A DNA stretch of 64,000 nt from Campylobacter concisus (GCF_003049705.1 NZ_PIRF01000001.1:124001-188000); one strand, 5' to 3'; positions 18,889 through 28,686 are shown, numbered from the stretch's first letter. The notes: generated by a model from the letters alone, not told the origin. Numbers and translations are program-made.

Positions 18889-20337
18889 TTATACAAACGA
18901 AATAGCAAAAATTTCAGGTTTTGTGATCTTTTTTATCTCTTCTTTTGCCATAGCGAATTCTTTTGCGCCTTCTATTTTTAGCGTATGCCCACTAAATTCG
19001 AAGTTTAAATTTAGCCTTTCACAGGTTAGATCAAGTGCCTTTGCAAGTGAGAGTATAAAACTTAGCCATCTTATACACTCGGCTTTTGGAAGTAAATTTT
19101 TATATCGCTCAAATTCATAGATATTTTTCTTTCCGTTTGTGCCAATTACTACTGCAATCAATGCTTTTTGTTCATGTGAAAAGCCATAATTTAAGGCATT
19201 TAGGACTATATAGGCTGAGTTTTTATGATCGCCATAAAAGCCAATCTCTTGACCTACATTGTGAAGTTTTGCAGCAACTAAAAGCACTTCAAGATAGTTA
19301 TCACTTAGACCGTGAAGCTTTTTTAATACCATAAATATATCTTTTGCATATCTTGTGACTGATTTACTGCATGATAATATAAAACGATCTTGCAAACTTT
19401 TGATACTTGGATTAAAATTTTGTGGAAATTTAAGGCTAGGGCGTAAAAAATCTTTCAAGAACACTCCCTCTCTTACGCCAACCCCACTTGTTATAATATT
19501 TTTGGCATTCAGAGCTTTGGTGAGGGCCAAAAAGATATGTGCACCCTCTCTAATGGTGTCGTATCTGTCTTTTTTAATAGGAAATTTATTTAGCTCAAGC
19601 ACGCTAATATTTGCGATGTTCTCGATATAGGCTTGCTCGTCGCTAAGCTTGTAGCAAAAGCCGTGCAGTGAAGAGAGCGGATATAAATTTTTGCTCATTA
19701 TGGCAGATGATATCGCTCTAAGAGAGCCTCCAATAGCGATTATATTTTGGCATTTAAATCGCTCGTCTATCTGTTTTATAACTTGTTCTAGAAATTTTGG
19801 CAATTTATTTAAGTTTTTCTTATCAAAAAAAAGCTCTTTTAATCTAACCGTACCAATATCAAGCGAGAGCGTATCTATTATTTTGCCTTTGCTTATTCTG
19901 GCAAGTTCAGTTGATCCGCCACCGATATCTATAGTGACGCATTCATCGATATTATGGAGTAAATTTTTGGCTGCGATCGCACCAAAAGTAGCCTCTTCTT
20001 TGCCGTCTATGACTTTTAAATTTATGCCAAGTTTTTTTCTTAAAAGAGAGATCAAAACATTTGCGTTTGGAGCGTCCCTAAGCGCTGAAGTACCAACACA
20101 TAAGACTTTATTGCATTTGTAGCTTTTTATGATATTTGAAAATTCGCTAAAGGCCTTTAGCGCTTTTTTCATTGAGCTTTCGGATATTTCATTGTTTGAG
20201 CCATATCCACCTTCGCCTAGACGCACTTTTGTTTTATATTCAGCTAGTATAAAAAACGCTAAGCGTGACGTTCTCTCAAATATCGCCATTCGCATAGAAT
20301 TTGAACCAAGGTCGATTACTGCGGTTCTCTTTGCCAT
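18889..20337 (-). CDS. ppx: Ppx/GppA exopolyphosphatase / pppGpp phosphohydrolase
   Basis: 482 aa. The actin-like ASKHA fold is shown by VIDLGSNSMRMAIFE at the N-terminus, VGTSALRDAPN near 90 and IDIGGGSTELA near 145, which bind ATP-like phosphates and metal. The C-terminal 170 residues form an HD-like helical domain (LHNVGQEIGFYGDHKNSAYI), as in long GppA proteins. It hydrolyses polyphosphate and/or pppGpp in the stringent response. Two bases separate it from the upstream kinase gene on the same strand. Confidence 0.85.
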   Translation of the reverse strand: MAKRTAVIDLGSNSMRMAIFERTSRLAFFILAEYKTKVRLGEGGYGSNNEISESSMKKALKAFSEFSNIIKSYKCNKVLCVGTSALRDAPNANVLISLLRKKLGINLKVIDGKEEATFGAIAAKNLLHNIDECVTIDIGGGSTELARISKGKIIDTLSLDIGTVRLKELFFDKKNLNKLPKFLEQVIKQIDERFKCQNIIAIGGSLRAISSAIMSKNLYPLSSLHGFCYKLSDEQAYIENIANISVLELNKFPIKKDRYDTIREGAHIFLALTKALNAKNIITSGVGVREGVFLKDFLRPSLKFPQNFNPSIKSLQDRFILSCSKSVTRYAKDIFMVLKKLHGLSDNYLEVLLVAAKLHNVGQEIGFYGDHKNSAYIVLNALNYGFSHEQKALIAVVIGTNGKKNIYEFERYKNLLPKAECIRWLSFILSLAKALDLTCERLNLNFEFSGHTLKIEGAKEFAMAKEEIKKITKPEIFAISFV

Positions 20338-20339
20338 TT

Positions 20340-21617
20340 TTATCCTTTTATATTTAAAACTAGGCTTGCGACTGCACCGCTTCTATCGTTTCTATTTTTA
20401 ATATCTACTTCGCCACCAAGAGCCTGCGCCGCACCCTTAGCTAGAAACAATCCAAGCCCAGCACCACCTTTGTCGCCGTATCTTTTAAATGGAGCAAATA
20501 AATCTTTACTCTCATCTATGCCTATTCCTTCATCTATTACTTCGATAATAAATTTATTTTTTATGAGCTTAGAGCTAATCGTAATGGTGCTATTTTTTGG
20601 TGAAAATTTAATGGCATTTTGAACAAAATTTTGCACAATGTGGGTTAGTAAGCTAGTTTGTATTTTTAGATTTAAAATTTCTGGTTTTAGGTCCAGTTTT
20701 ATATTTTTTCCATCATTTTTTGCAAGTATCTCATAGTTTTTTGCAAGTTTTTTTAAAAATCCTATAACATCGGTATTTACTGGCTCTTCAAACTGAGCTC
20801 CCTCTTGGCGGCCGATCTCAAGCACAGAACTTATCATTGCGTTCATGCCGTTTATAGCTTCATTATTTGATTTTAGAGCCTCGATATATTTTTCACTCTC
20901 GCGTGGCTTTAAAAGCGTAACTTCATTTTTTGTTTTCATTACAGCCAGCGGCGTTTTTAGTTCATGTGCCACGCCTACAAAAAGTTCTTTTTGGTACAAG
21001 ACAAATGTTTGGATGCGAGAGATTAGTCTATTTATGCTCTGCCCAAGTGGTAAAAACTCATCTGGTAGGCTCTTGATATCGATCTCATGAAGAAATTTTT
21101 CGTCTAAATTTGTAAGTTTGTGACTCAAAATTTTTATAGGTATTAAAAGCATTCTTGATAAAAATAGTGCATAAAAAAGCACCAAAAGTATCGCTGATAC
21201 ATTTACGATTATAATATCTATAAAAATTTCTCCTACTATATGAGCTTGAAGTGTAGTATCTTTTTCCAGGCTTAAATAACTGCTTTCATCAAGTTTTGTT
21301 ATTAAAATAGTTTTACTCTGATCTTTTGATTTTTGCGTTACGATATATGTTTCTTTATCTTGTGGCTCGTCTGTTTTTATCGTTGCTAGGGTTTTGTTTG
21401 GATTTTCTATCGTAAATGTTTTTGAATTTAAAGGATTGAAATTTTGAGGATTTTTTTTATAAGCTTCGGCTTGATAGTTTAGCTCATTAACTACACTTTG
21501 AAAAACGGTAACCCTTATATAGTGATAAAGCATTACCGAAATAACTACAATTAGCATCATAGCACCAGATGCTAATTGTAGTATAAATCTATTCCTTAGG
21601 CTTTTTTGGGAAAACAA
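20340..21617 (-). CDS. Sensor histidine kinase next to cosR
   Basis: 425 aa from a TTG start that overlaps the end of cosR by 22 bases; GGAT lies about 8 bases upstream. Membrane helices at about 12-35 and 130-155 bracket a periplasmic sensor region. Phospho-accepting His in FVGVAHELKTPLAV near 217; N box HIVQNFVQNAIKFSP; glycine boxes IDEGIGID and GGAGLGLFLAKG. All catalytic boxes are intact. C. jejuni has no kinase gene at this place, where CosR is an orphan. The overlap makes it the natural partner of the regulator encoded upstream. Confidence 0.88.
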   Translation of the reverse strand: MFSQKSLRNRFILQLASGAMMLIVVISVMLYHYIRVTVFQSVVNELNYQAEAYKKNPQNFNPLNSKTFTIENPNKTLATIKTDEPQDKETYIVTQKSKDQSKTILITKLDESSYLSLEKDTTLQAHIVGEIFIDIIIVNVSAILLVLFYALFLSRMLLIPIKILSHKLTNLDEKFLHEIDIKSLPDEFLPLGQSINRLISRIQTFVLYQKELFVGVAHELKTPLAVMKTKNEVTLLKPRESEKYIEALKSNNEAINGMNAMISSVLEIGRQEGAQFEEPVNTDVIGFLKKLAKNYEILAKNDGKNIKLDLKPEILNLKIQTSLLTHIVQNFVQNAIKFSPKNSTITISSKLIKNKFIIEVIDEGIGIDESKDLFAPFKRYGDKGGAGLGLFLAKGAAQALGGEVDIKNRNDRSGAVASLVLNIKG

Positions 21618-22267
21618 AATCTATATCCGCGTCTTCTAACAGTTTCAATTGTTGAAATATTTAGCGGTTTGTCCATTTTTTGGCGGATTTGGTTGATAGC
21701 GACTTCAATAACGTTTGGAGTTACAAGCTCTGGCTCTTCCCAGATAGCATCAAGTAGTTGCTCTTTAGATACGATCTGATCTGAGTGTCTTGCAAGATGA
21801 GTTAGGACTTCAAAAGGTTTACCTTTAAGCTCAATATCACGACCTAAATATGTGATTTTTTCTTCATCTGGATTGATAATGAGCTCATCTATTTTTATAA
21901 TATTTGTGCCGCCAAAGCGTAGTCTTGCTTCAAGTCTAGCTACTAAGATGTCAAAATCAAATGGCTTTTTGATATAGTCATCAGCACCAGCTCTAAGTGC
22001 TTTTATTTCGCTTTCTTTGTCATCTTTTGCAGAAAGAACTACAACTGAAGTGCGTGGAGATTTATGTTTGATGATGTTTATAAGATCTATGCCATCGCCA
22101 TCTTGGAGCATCCAATCAGTCAAAACTAGATCGTAATTTCTGATACCTATATAGTATTCAGCATCTTTAAAATTTTCAGAGCTATCAGTTTGATAGCCAA
22201 ACTCCTGCAAGCCCTCAGCAATCGTCTTATTTAGCGTCACTTCATCTTCAACTATTAAAATACGCAT
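21596..22267 (-). CDS. cosR: OmpR-family response regulator CosR
   Basis: 223 aa. The DNA-binding half and C-terminal end (RRRGYRFCFPKKA) are very close to C. jejuni CosR as I remember it. CosR is an essential regulator of oxidative-stress genes. The receiver domain has E7/D8, D51 in LVLTDWMLQDGDG, S79 and K101-P102, i.e. a complete phosphorylation site. C. jejuni CosR is reported to carry Asn at position 51 and to work without phosphorylation, and the Helicobacter homologue HP1043 is also atypical. Here a kinase gene overlaps the 3' end, so classical phosphotransfer is likely. Confidence 0.85.
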   Translation of the reverse strand: MRILIVEDEVTLNKTIAEGLQEFGYQTDSSENFKDAEYYIGIRNYDLVLTDWMLQDGDGIDLINIIKHKSPRTSVVVLSAKDDKESEIKALRAGADDYIKKPFDFDILVARLEARLRFGGTNIIKIDELIINPDEEKITYLGRDIELKGKPFEVLTHLARHSDQIVSKEQLLDAIWEEPELVTPNVIEVAINQIRQKMDKPLNISTIETVRRRGYRFCFPKKA

Positions 22268-22297
22268 TTTGCTTCCTTAAACTAAAATTTATGGGCG

Positions 22298-22306
22298 ATT
22301 GTATCA
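22298..22306 (-). promoter_or_regulatory. Extended -10 promoter of cosR
   Basis: Read on the minus strand this is TGATACAAT, a TGn-extended -10, 31 bases before the cosR ATG. AAGGAAG precedes the start codon. Confidence 0.6.
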
Positions 22307-22343
22307 TAAATTAAGCAATATTTCAAGATAGTTTAATAAATTT

Positions 22344-22670
22344 TTAAAAAATAGTGTTTATTTTTGCTCCAACAACTGCATTTGGTAAAATTTCTGTTTT
22401 TAAAATTTCCATTTTAAGGCTAGTTAGTGAGCTAAATTTCTCTTTTAATGATTTGCTAGTTTCTTCAAGAGACTCTTCAACGCTTTGGAACTGTCTTTCA
22501 TTGTAAAAATTTTTAACAAAGTCAATAATTAAAACATAATCAATAAAACCAGTTGAGCAAATTTCTAGATTCATTTGTACTTCTTGCTTAGCGACTCGCT
22601 CAAAATCAAGCATTCCGATGATCGTTTCAAATTTATAATCTTTAATGATCGTCGTCATTTCGCTTTTCAT
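22344..22670 (-). CDS. folB: Dihydroneopterin aldolase-like protein
   Basis: 108 aa, near the usual 115-120 aa. The start TTIIKDYKFETIIGMLDFERVAKQEVQ matches the FolB pattern with the active-site Glu near residue 24, and the C-terminal KTEILPNAVVGAKI is typical. It cleaves dihydroneopterin in folate synthesis. It overlaps plsY by four bases; cosR-folB-plsY is a conserved Campylobacter order. Confidence 0.82.
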   Translation of the reverse strand: MKSEMTTIIKDYKFETIIGMLDFERVAKQEVQMNLEICSTGFIDYVLIIDFVKNFYNERQFQSVEESLEETSKSLKEKFSSLTSLKMEILKTEILPNAVVGAKINTIF

Positions 22671-23278
22671 ACGACTTTTTTCTCCTTGCCGGATATTAAA
22701 CGAACGATATTTGGTATGTGTTTATAAACCACCAAAAATGCGATGATTAGTATCGGAGCGTGTGTATAAATTTCATCTAGCTCTGGATGGATTATAAAGC
22801 TTGATGCAATCAGAGCTATCAATGCACAAAGTGAAGCAAGAGAGCTAATTTTTAAAAATTTTCCGACCACAAACCAAACAGCTAGAGCAATAATGATCTC
22901 AACTGGCAAGAAAAATGCGAGCACGCCAGCTCCAGTTGCGACTCCTTTGCCGCCTTGAAAGCCCAAAAATATAGAAAAACAATGTCCAGCCACGCTTAAA
23001 ACCGCCATAGTCCAAAGCACGCTTTGGCTAGCTCCTAAATATGAAGCGACAACAAGTGGCAAAACGCCTTTTAAAACATCACAAACTATCGTTAAAATGG
23101 CTAGTTTTTTGGCTAATTTCGGATCTTTTTGTTTTAAAACTCTTAAAACATTTGTTGCGCCAATGCTCTTGCTACCTTCATTTTTTATATCGACATGCCC
23201 AAAAATTTTTGCAAGAATGAGGCCAGATGGAATGCTTCCAAGTAAATAACTAATGGCATAAAGTATTAAATTTTGCAT
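22667..23278 (-). CDS. plsY: Acyl-phosphate glycerol-3-phosphate acyltransferase PlsY
   Basis: 203 aa with five hydrophobic segments. The three PlsY motifs are visible: SYLLGSIPSGLILAK near 11, GSKSIGATNVLR near 36 and FLGFQGGKGVATGAG near 104. This inner-membrane enzyme moves the acyl group made by PlsX onto glycerol-3-phosphate, the first step in phospholipid synthesis. PlsX is encoded 5.4 kb away in this window. Confidence 0.94.
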   Translation of the reverse strand: MQNLILYAISYLLGSIPSGLILAKIFGHVDIKNEGSKSIGATNVLRVLKQKDPKLAKKLAILTIVCDVLKGVLPLVVASYLGASQSVLWTMAVLSVAGHCFSIFLGFQGGKGVATGAGVLAFFLPVEIIIALAVWFVVGKFLKISSLASLCALIALIASSFIIHPELDEIYTHAPILIIAFLVVYKHIPNIVRLISGKEKKVV

Positions 23279-23337
23279 ATTTTACCTTTTAAATTTAAAG
23301 AGAAATGATAGTAAAAAAATACTAATTATTTTATAAA

Positions 23338-25626
23338 TCATCTCCACAAAAGTACGACTTTTTCGTCATAGATATCGCTTTTCTTTGGTGAAATTTGTAT
23401 TTCATTTATGGTGATATTTTTTATATCATTTGCTTCTTTTAGCTCGTCGCTTTCTTTTTCAAATTTCTCTTCAAGTTCGCTAATGGCTAAATTTATATCA
23501 TTTACGCTTTGCTCACTAAGCTTTACATCACTTCGCTCTTTTAAGACTCTATTTGCACTTCTTGCGCTTGATGCGATTTTACCCGCATTTTGACGAGATA
23601 AAAACTTGTTGCCAAATATCGCTCCAAGTATGCTAGCGCCTATATTTATGGCAGCATCAAGCCCACTTGTGGTCATCTCTTTTTGCTCTTTATCAAGCTT
23701 TGCTAGAGCCTTGTTTAGCTTATCTTGTAAGCTTTTTCGCTCTTTTTCAAATTTTGCTGTAAGTTTTGCGGTTTGTTCTTCTAAAATTTCATTGCACTTA
23801 TCTTGAAGCCTGATATAAAACTGCACCTTTGTTTCATTGTTTTTTGAATAAATTCCTAATGCTTCAAAGATATTAAATTTGAAATTTCTATACAGATACT
23901 CTTTAAAATCTTTTTGGATATTGTCAAAATTTTTAGCTTTTAAAATAAAATTTGGCACAGCTGCAAAGCTAGCACCACTTGGCTCATTTTCGCTTGCATC
24001 AACGTGCATGCCTTCGCTAGCCTCACTCCAGTTTGGCTCTTTGTCATTTTCGTTTAGTTCATAAAGATAGCTTACTTCACAAACGATGTCTATGCCCTTT
24101 TTGGTGTCATAAATTCTCACCTTCGCACTTGCAAATAAATTTGGCGTGAGGCTTTTTGAGTTAGCATAAAGTTGTGTGATCTCATTTGAGATGATAGGCT
24201 TTGCGCTAAATTTCATCTCGCTTTTATCTACGCTTTGAGTACTTAAATTTTCTTTTTTATCTTTCATCAAATTTGAAATTTGCTCACGGCTGAGCGGACC
24301 TTTTAGATAGCTAAGTGCCCAGCGCGTGGAGATGACGTTTAAGCCGTCTTCGTTTATATTTTTGAGTAAGAAATTTCTTTTGGCTAAATTTGATATGAGA
24401 TTTTCAAGTGAAGCTTTGTCTAAGCTTGAGCCTGCGATGCCGCTTAGTCCGTCTATAACGCGGGCTTTGTCCTGGGCTGTTTGGAGGCGGCCGATAAACC
24501 AAGTACCGATGTTGCTAAGGCCTTTATAGTCAAGATCTACTGGGTTTTGTGTGCTTAAGACACAGCCAAGACCAAATGCACGAGCTTGCTTTAAAAGTGT
24601 AAGCATAGGCGTTTTTGATGGTGGATTTGCATTTGGTGGGAAAAATCCAAAAATTTCATCCATATATAGGATCGCTCTAAGTGAGCTTGTGCCCTCGGTG
24701 CCGCGCATCCACGCGATGATCTCGTTTAGTAAAAGGGTGACAAAAAACATCCTCTCAGCGTCATTTAGGTGCGAGATCGTGAAGATGTTGCACTTTGCTT
24801 TGCCGTTTTCGTCAAATAGTATCTTTGAAATCTCTAGTCTAACGCCTTGCGTCCAGCCTTTAAAGCTTGGGCTTGCGATGAGAGCGTTTATCTTCATGGC
24901 AAGCTTTAGGCGCTCACTGCTTGGATAGAAGGTATCGACGTCAAAAACGCCTATCTTTTTAAACGGCGGATTTGCGATGAAATTAATAAGCTCTTCGATG
25001 CTTACGTCTTTTTGCTCTTTAAATTTAGTCTCAAATATGGTTGAGATGAGAAGCTGTTCTTTTGAGTTCATATCCTCGTAATTTATACCTACAAGAGATA
25101 ACACCGATGCTGCAAGCGAATTTATATAGTTGCTAAAAATTTCTTCATCATTGATATTTGGGCAGGCAAAGTCGCTAAGTAGCGCTACACCTATGCCAGC
25201 TGAGCTTTTTGGTGTGTAGATGTTAAAGCTAGCGCTCTCTTTTAAAATTTTTACTCGCTCAAGATCTTGAAAGCTCGACTCTATGCCGTTTCTCCAAAGC
25301 TCGGCCTGAGCAGTGGCAAATTCCTCTACACTTTGACCTTTATTGGTTGCTTCTGCTTCATCTATGTATGGTAAAAAATCCTCCGGCCTCATCTGCGGAA
25401 AAGTGAGAGCTAAATTTGTGATGTCGCCCTTTGGATCGATGATGATAGAAGGGATATTGTCTATGCAGGCTTCTTCTAAAAGCGTGATACCAAGGCCTGT
25501 TTTACCGCTACCTGTCATACCTATGATAGCTGCGTGGGTGGTTAGATCCTTATTTTTATAAAAAAATGGCTCTTTGTCTTTTAATCCGATATAAAAAAGT
25601 TTTAAATTTTCTTGTATTGTTTTCAC
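23338..25626 (-). CDS. HerA-like ATPase (DUF87/DUF853 family)
   Basis: 762 aa. Walker A GMTGSGKTGLG near residue 36, a Walker-B-like strand AILYMDEIFGFFPP near 317, and STQNPVDLDYKGLSNIGTW (sensor region) belong to the HerA/FtsK superfamily. Residues 600-660 and 715-745 are strongly charged and predicted coiled coil, separated by a Gly/Ala/Ile-rich segment (AAINIGASILGAIFG) that could contact the membrane. HerA-like enzymes move DNA or protein; this member's substrate is unknown. It has no NurA-like gene next to it. Confidence 0.75.
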   Translation of the reverse strand: MKTIQENLKLFYIGLKDKEPFFYKNKDLTTHAAIIGMTGSGKTGLGITLLEEACIDNIPSIIIDPKGDITNLALTFPQMRPEDFLPYIDEAEATNKGQSVEEFATAQAELWRNGIESSFQDLERVKILKESASFNIYTPKSSAGIGVALLSDFACPNINDEEIFSNYINSLAASVLSLVGINYEDMNSKEQLLISTIFETKFKEQKDVSIEELINFIANPPFKKIGVFDVDTFYPSSERLKLAMKINALIASPSFKGWTQGVRLEISKILFDENGKAKCNIFTISHLNDAERMFFVTLLLNEIIAWMRGTEGTSSLRAILYMDEIFGFFPPNANPPSKTPMLTLLKQARAFGLGCVLSTQNPVDLDYKGLSNIGTWFIGRLQTAQDKARVIDGLSGIAGSSLDKASLENLISNLAKRNFLLKNINEDGLNVISTRWALSYLKGPLSREQISNLMKDKKENLSTQSVDKSEMKFSAKPIISNEITQLYANSKSLTPNLFASAKVRIYDTKKGIDIVCEVSYLYELNENDKEPNWSEASEGMHVDASENEPSGASFAAVPNFILKAKNFDNIQKDFKEYLYRNFKFNIFEALGIYSKNNETKVQFYIRLQDKCNEILEEQTAKLTAKFEKERKSLQDKLNKALAKLDKEQKEMTTSGLDAAINIGASILGAIFGNKFLSRQNAGKIASSARSANRVLKERSDVKLSEQSVNDINLAISELEEKFEKESDELKEANDIKNITINEIQISPKKSDIYDEKVVLLWR

Positions 25627-25634
25627 TAACTGCC

Positions 25635-26717
25635 TTATTCGTATAAATTTATACGTGAGCGAAGCTCGTCAAGCGTCTCTTTTATGCGCTTTTGCGTAAA
25701 ATCTTTTATAGTTTCATCATCATCAATAAGCTTCATGCAGTATCTAATGTAACCTTTATAGGTTATTTCAGTAACTAATTTTAGCCTTAAAGAAACTCTT
25801 TTTACCATTTTTTCAGACATCAAGAGATCAAAATTGACTTCTAATTCTTCGTTATCTTTAAAATTTGCAGATTGTGAACTTAATACACTTATGCCGCCTT
25901 CGGAAACATCATAAAGGCTACCTTCGATCTTGTCTTGCTTGCCTTTGATGATAGTTTTGGTGAAACGATTTGGCAAGATACGTTGGAATTTTCTTTTATA
26001 TGCGTACATCGTCGTATTTCGTAAGAAATTTGAAAGAGTGACGCCTTTATTGACTATATTGTAATTAACAATATCAGCACATAATGGCTTTGAGAAAAAG
26101 CTATTTGGCAAAATAAAACCTTTGCCGTCTTGTTTCATAGCTAAAATTTGCATCATATCCACGCGAAAAACGACACTATCTTCTTTAACTTCTAAAATTT
26201 CAGCCTCATATTTTATATTTAATCCATCATATAAATTTAAAAGCTCAGGCCTTACCTTGGCTTTTTTCATGCGAGTGAATGTATTGATTGGATCTTCATA
26301 AAAAAATGTTCCGGTTTCAATCATTTCTTTTACATTTGTTTCTTGCTGGTCTTTGGCACCACATAAAATTTCTTTGATTCTTGAAACGGCATTTACGAAA
26401 TAACCTACGAAGGTGCTATTGTCGCAAGAGTGACTAAAATTTAAAGTCAAATTTAAAAGCAGGAAATTTATTAATTCGTCTCTTGCGTTTGATTTTGGTA
26501 TTAGAATATTTAAATCATCTTGTAGCTGCGTAGCATTTGGCTTTTGAATAAGCAGTATATCAAAGATGTTTTTAAGACAAATTTTTATCTGATCGTGCGG
26601 CACGATAAATGTTAGCTGCCTACAAAATTTGATACCGTCATCGATAAATTTATCTCTTAATTTAAGTATGCTGTCTTCACAATTTATTACAAGCTCTTGC
26701 CTGCCTTTAAAATCCAT
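25635..26717 (-). CDS. PilZ-domain protein
   Basis: 360 aa, cytoplasmic. The C-terminal PilZ domain (about 238-345) has an Arg-rich entry (KRKFQRILPNR) and YDVSEGGISVLS, which fits the c-di-GMP-binding RxxxR and (D/N)xSxxG motifs. The N-terminal 230 residues have no recognised domain. Campylobacter has few c-di-GMP genes, so the real ligand is uncertain. It precedes the HerA-like gene by eight bases on the same strand and may be co-transcribed. Confidence 0.75.
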   Translation of the reverse strand: MDFKGRQELVINCEDSILKLRDKFIDDGIKFCRQLTFIVPHDQIKICLKNIFDILLIQKPNATQLQDDLNILIPKSNARDELINFLLLNLTLNFSHSCDNSTFVGYFVNAVSRIKEILCGAKDQQETNVKEMIETGTFFYEDPINTFTRMKKAKVRPELLNLYDGLNIKYEAEILEVKEDSVVFRVDMMQILAMKQDGKGFILPNSFFSKPLCADIVNYNIVNKGVTLSNFLRNTTMYAYKRKFQRILPNRFTKTIIKGKQDKIEGSLYDVSEGGISVLSSQSANFKDNEELEVNFDLLMSEKMVKRVSLRLKLVTEITYKGYIRYCMKLIDDDETIKDFTQKRIKETLDELRSRINLYE

Positions 26718-26800
26718 GTAGTCTCCGGAATGTTGTTGATTAAAGCCAAGGCTATGATATAAAAAGTTATATTAAAAAAGTATTTAAATTTATTTGGAGG

Positions 26801-26835
26801 AGAAATTTCTAGGTAAAGGATACCTAGAAATTTCT
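26801..26835. terminator. Perfect 15 bp hairpin downstream of ahpC
   Basis: AGAAATTTCTAGGTA, five-base loop AAGGA, then the exact reverse complement. It lies five bases past the ahpC stop on the minus strand, as a terminator would, but no T-run follows on either strand. It may serve as an RNA-stabilising 3' end as much as a terminator. Confidence 0.6.
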
Positions 26836-26840
26836 ATTGA

Positions 26841-27440
26841 TTATAGTTTGCCTTCGTTGTGTGAAAGGTAGTCAGCAACGCCTTCTGTGCTTGGTTTCAT
26901 ACCAGCATCACCTTTGTTCCAGCCAGCTGGACAAACTTCGCCGTGCTCATTTGTAAATAGCATAGTATCTACCATTCTTATCATCTCATCGATGTTTCTG
27001 CCAAGTGGAAGATCATTGATAACTGCATGGCGAACAGTGCCATCTTTGTCTAGTAAGAATGAGCCACGAAGTGCCACACCAGCATCTTCTAGAAGTACGT
27101 CAAATCCGCGAGAGATTGATTTTGTCATATCAGCTACGATAGGGAAGCGAACTTTACCAATACCGCCTTTGTTTACCGGAGTCTCTTTCCATGCAAAATG
27201 TGAAAATTGGTTGTCGCATGAAACTGCGATAACTTCGATACCACGTGACTTAAACTCGTCATATCTTTTATCAAATGCGATAATCTCGCTTGGACAAACA
27301 AAAGTAAAATCCATTGGATAGAAAAATACAACCGCGCCTTTTTCGCCAATATTTTTATAAAGATTAAAATCATTTACAATTTGATTGTTTCCTAAAACTG
27401 CTGCAGCTGTAAAATCAGGTGCTTTTTTTGTTACTAACAT
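26841..27440 (-). CDS. ahpC: 2-Cys peroxiredoxin AhpC
   Basis: 199 aa, typical 2-Cys Prx/AhpC. Peroxidatic Cys49 in DFTFVCPSE, resolving Cys near 171 in HGEVCPAGW, and the Arg-bearing DLPLGRNIDEMIR. It reduces hydrogen and organic peroxides in the cytoplasm. There is no ahpF next to it, as usual in Campylobacter. In C. jejuni the gene is under PerR and CosR control; cosR lies 5 kb away here. Confidence 0.95.
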   Translation of the reverse strand: MLVTKKAPDFTAAAVLGNNQIVNDFNLYKNIGEKGAVVFFYPMDFTFVCPSEIIAFDKRYDEFKSRGIEVIAVSCDNQFSHFAWKETPVNKGGIGKVRFPIVADMTKSISRGFDVLLEDAGVALRGSFLLDKDGTVRHAVINDLPLGRNIDEMIRMVDTMLFTNEHGEVCPAGWNKGDAGMKPSTEGVADYLSHNEGKL

Positions 27441-27476
27441 TTGTTCTCCTTAATAATAAATTTTATTGATTGCGAA

Positions 27477-27482
27477 ATTATA
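27477..27482 (-). promoter_or_regulatory. -10 box of ahpC
   Basis: TATAAT on the minus strand, 36 bases before the ahpC ATG, with AAGGAGAAC before the start. The remainder of the 238-base gap to fabH is AT-rich and featureless to the eye; no convincing PerR box was identified. Confidence 0.55.
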
Positions 27483-27678
27483 TCTATTCAAAATTAAATT
27501 TAGTTTAAACATATTTTAGAAATTTTTATTTAGTAAATTTAGTGTTATTGGAAAAAATAGAAAATGGATTTTGTTAAAAGTTGTAAAAATTTGAATTTTA
27601 AAAATTTATTAATGAGAGTATTTGAAAGAAATTAGTAAAAGCATTGCTAAAAATTTAGAAAATGAATTATTGCGATTG

Positions 27679-28683
27679 TCATAAATCACTAAAATTCTTT
27701 CCGCCAAATTTTAGAATCGCTGATCCCCATGTAAAGCCGCCACCAAATGCATCAAGAAGTAAAATAGAACCATTTTTGATACGGCCGTCTTCATAGGCAT
27801 CATTTATAGCCATCGGAATTGAAGCAGAGCTTGTATTGCCATATTTGGCAACAGTCAAGACACATTGCTCATCTTTAAAATTTAATCTATTTTTTACTGC
27901 GTCTATTATTCTTATATTTGCTTGATGAGGTATAAAAAAATCAATATCTTCGCTTTGCATTTTGTTTGCATGCAAAATTTCTATTACGCTTTTGCTAAGT
28001 GTTTGAACTGCTATTTTAAAAACTTCATTTCCACTCATATGGATGAAATTTAGTCTATTTTTTAGTGTTTCCTCACTGGCTGGAAATACACTCCCGCATC
28101 CTGGAGTTATTAAAAGTTCAGCTTGCTTGCCGTCACTTGCTGTATGAATATCAATGATCTCATTACCATTACTACTACTAATTACAGCTGCACCTGCTCC
28201 ATCACCAAATAGTATACAAGTGCTTCTATCTGTATAGTCAACAATAGAGCTTAATTTTTCGGCTCCGATAATTAATACGTTTTTTTTGGCACCGCTAACA
28301 ATGAGAGAATTTGCAAGCTCTAAAAGATAAATAAAACCGGTACAAGCCGCACTTATATCAAATGCTGTAACTCCATAATTTAAACCCAAATTTGCAGCTA
28401 TTTTGCAAGCGGTAGATGGCATACAAAGATGATCCGGAGATATTGTGGCACAGATGATTGCATCGATTTGAGATTTATCAAATCCTGAGCGTTTTATAGC
28501 TAATTCACCAGCTTTTGTACCAAGGTCACTTGTTGTTTCGTTAGTTGCAATATGCCTTTGTTCAATACCTGTTCGCTTTACTATCCATTCATCACTTGTT
28601 TCAACCATTTTCTCAAAGTCAAAATTTGTTAGAATTTTTTCTGGAATATAAGAAGCGATAGAAATCAGTGAAGCTTTTGGCAT
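27679..28683 (-). CDS. fabH: 3-oxoacyl-ACP synthase III
   Basis: 334 aa. The catalytic triad is visible: Cys in [15 protein letters not shown] near 112, His in [10 protein letters not shown] near 252 and Asn in KYGNTSSAS near 282. It condenses acetyl-CoA with malonyl-ACP to start fatty-acid synthesis. It follows plsX by three bases in a conserved lipid-initiation operon. Confidence 0.96.
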   Translation of the reverse strand: MPKASLISIASYIPEKILTNFDFEKMVETSDEWIVKRTGIEQRHIATNETTSDLGTKAGELAIKRSGFDKSQIDAIICATISPDHLCMPSTACKIAANLGLNYGVTAFDISAACTGFIYLLELANSLIVSGAKKNVLIIGAEKLSSIVDYTDRSTCILFGDGAGAAVISSSNGNEIIDIHTASDGKQAELLITPGCGSVFPASEETLKNRLNFIHMSGNEVFKIAVQTLSKSVIEILHANKMQSEDIDFFIPHQANIRIIDAVKNRLNFKDEQCVLTVAKYGNTSSASIPMAINDAYEDGRIKNGSILLLDAFGGGFTWGSAILKFGGKNFSDL

Positions 28684-28686
28684 ATT

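Noticed and set aside
18923..20401. Several plus-strand open frames opposite the ppx gene
   Set aside because: They are antisense shadows of a well-supported minus-strand gene and show no recognisable protein features.
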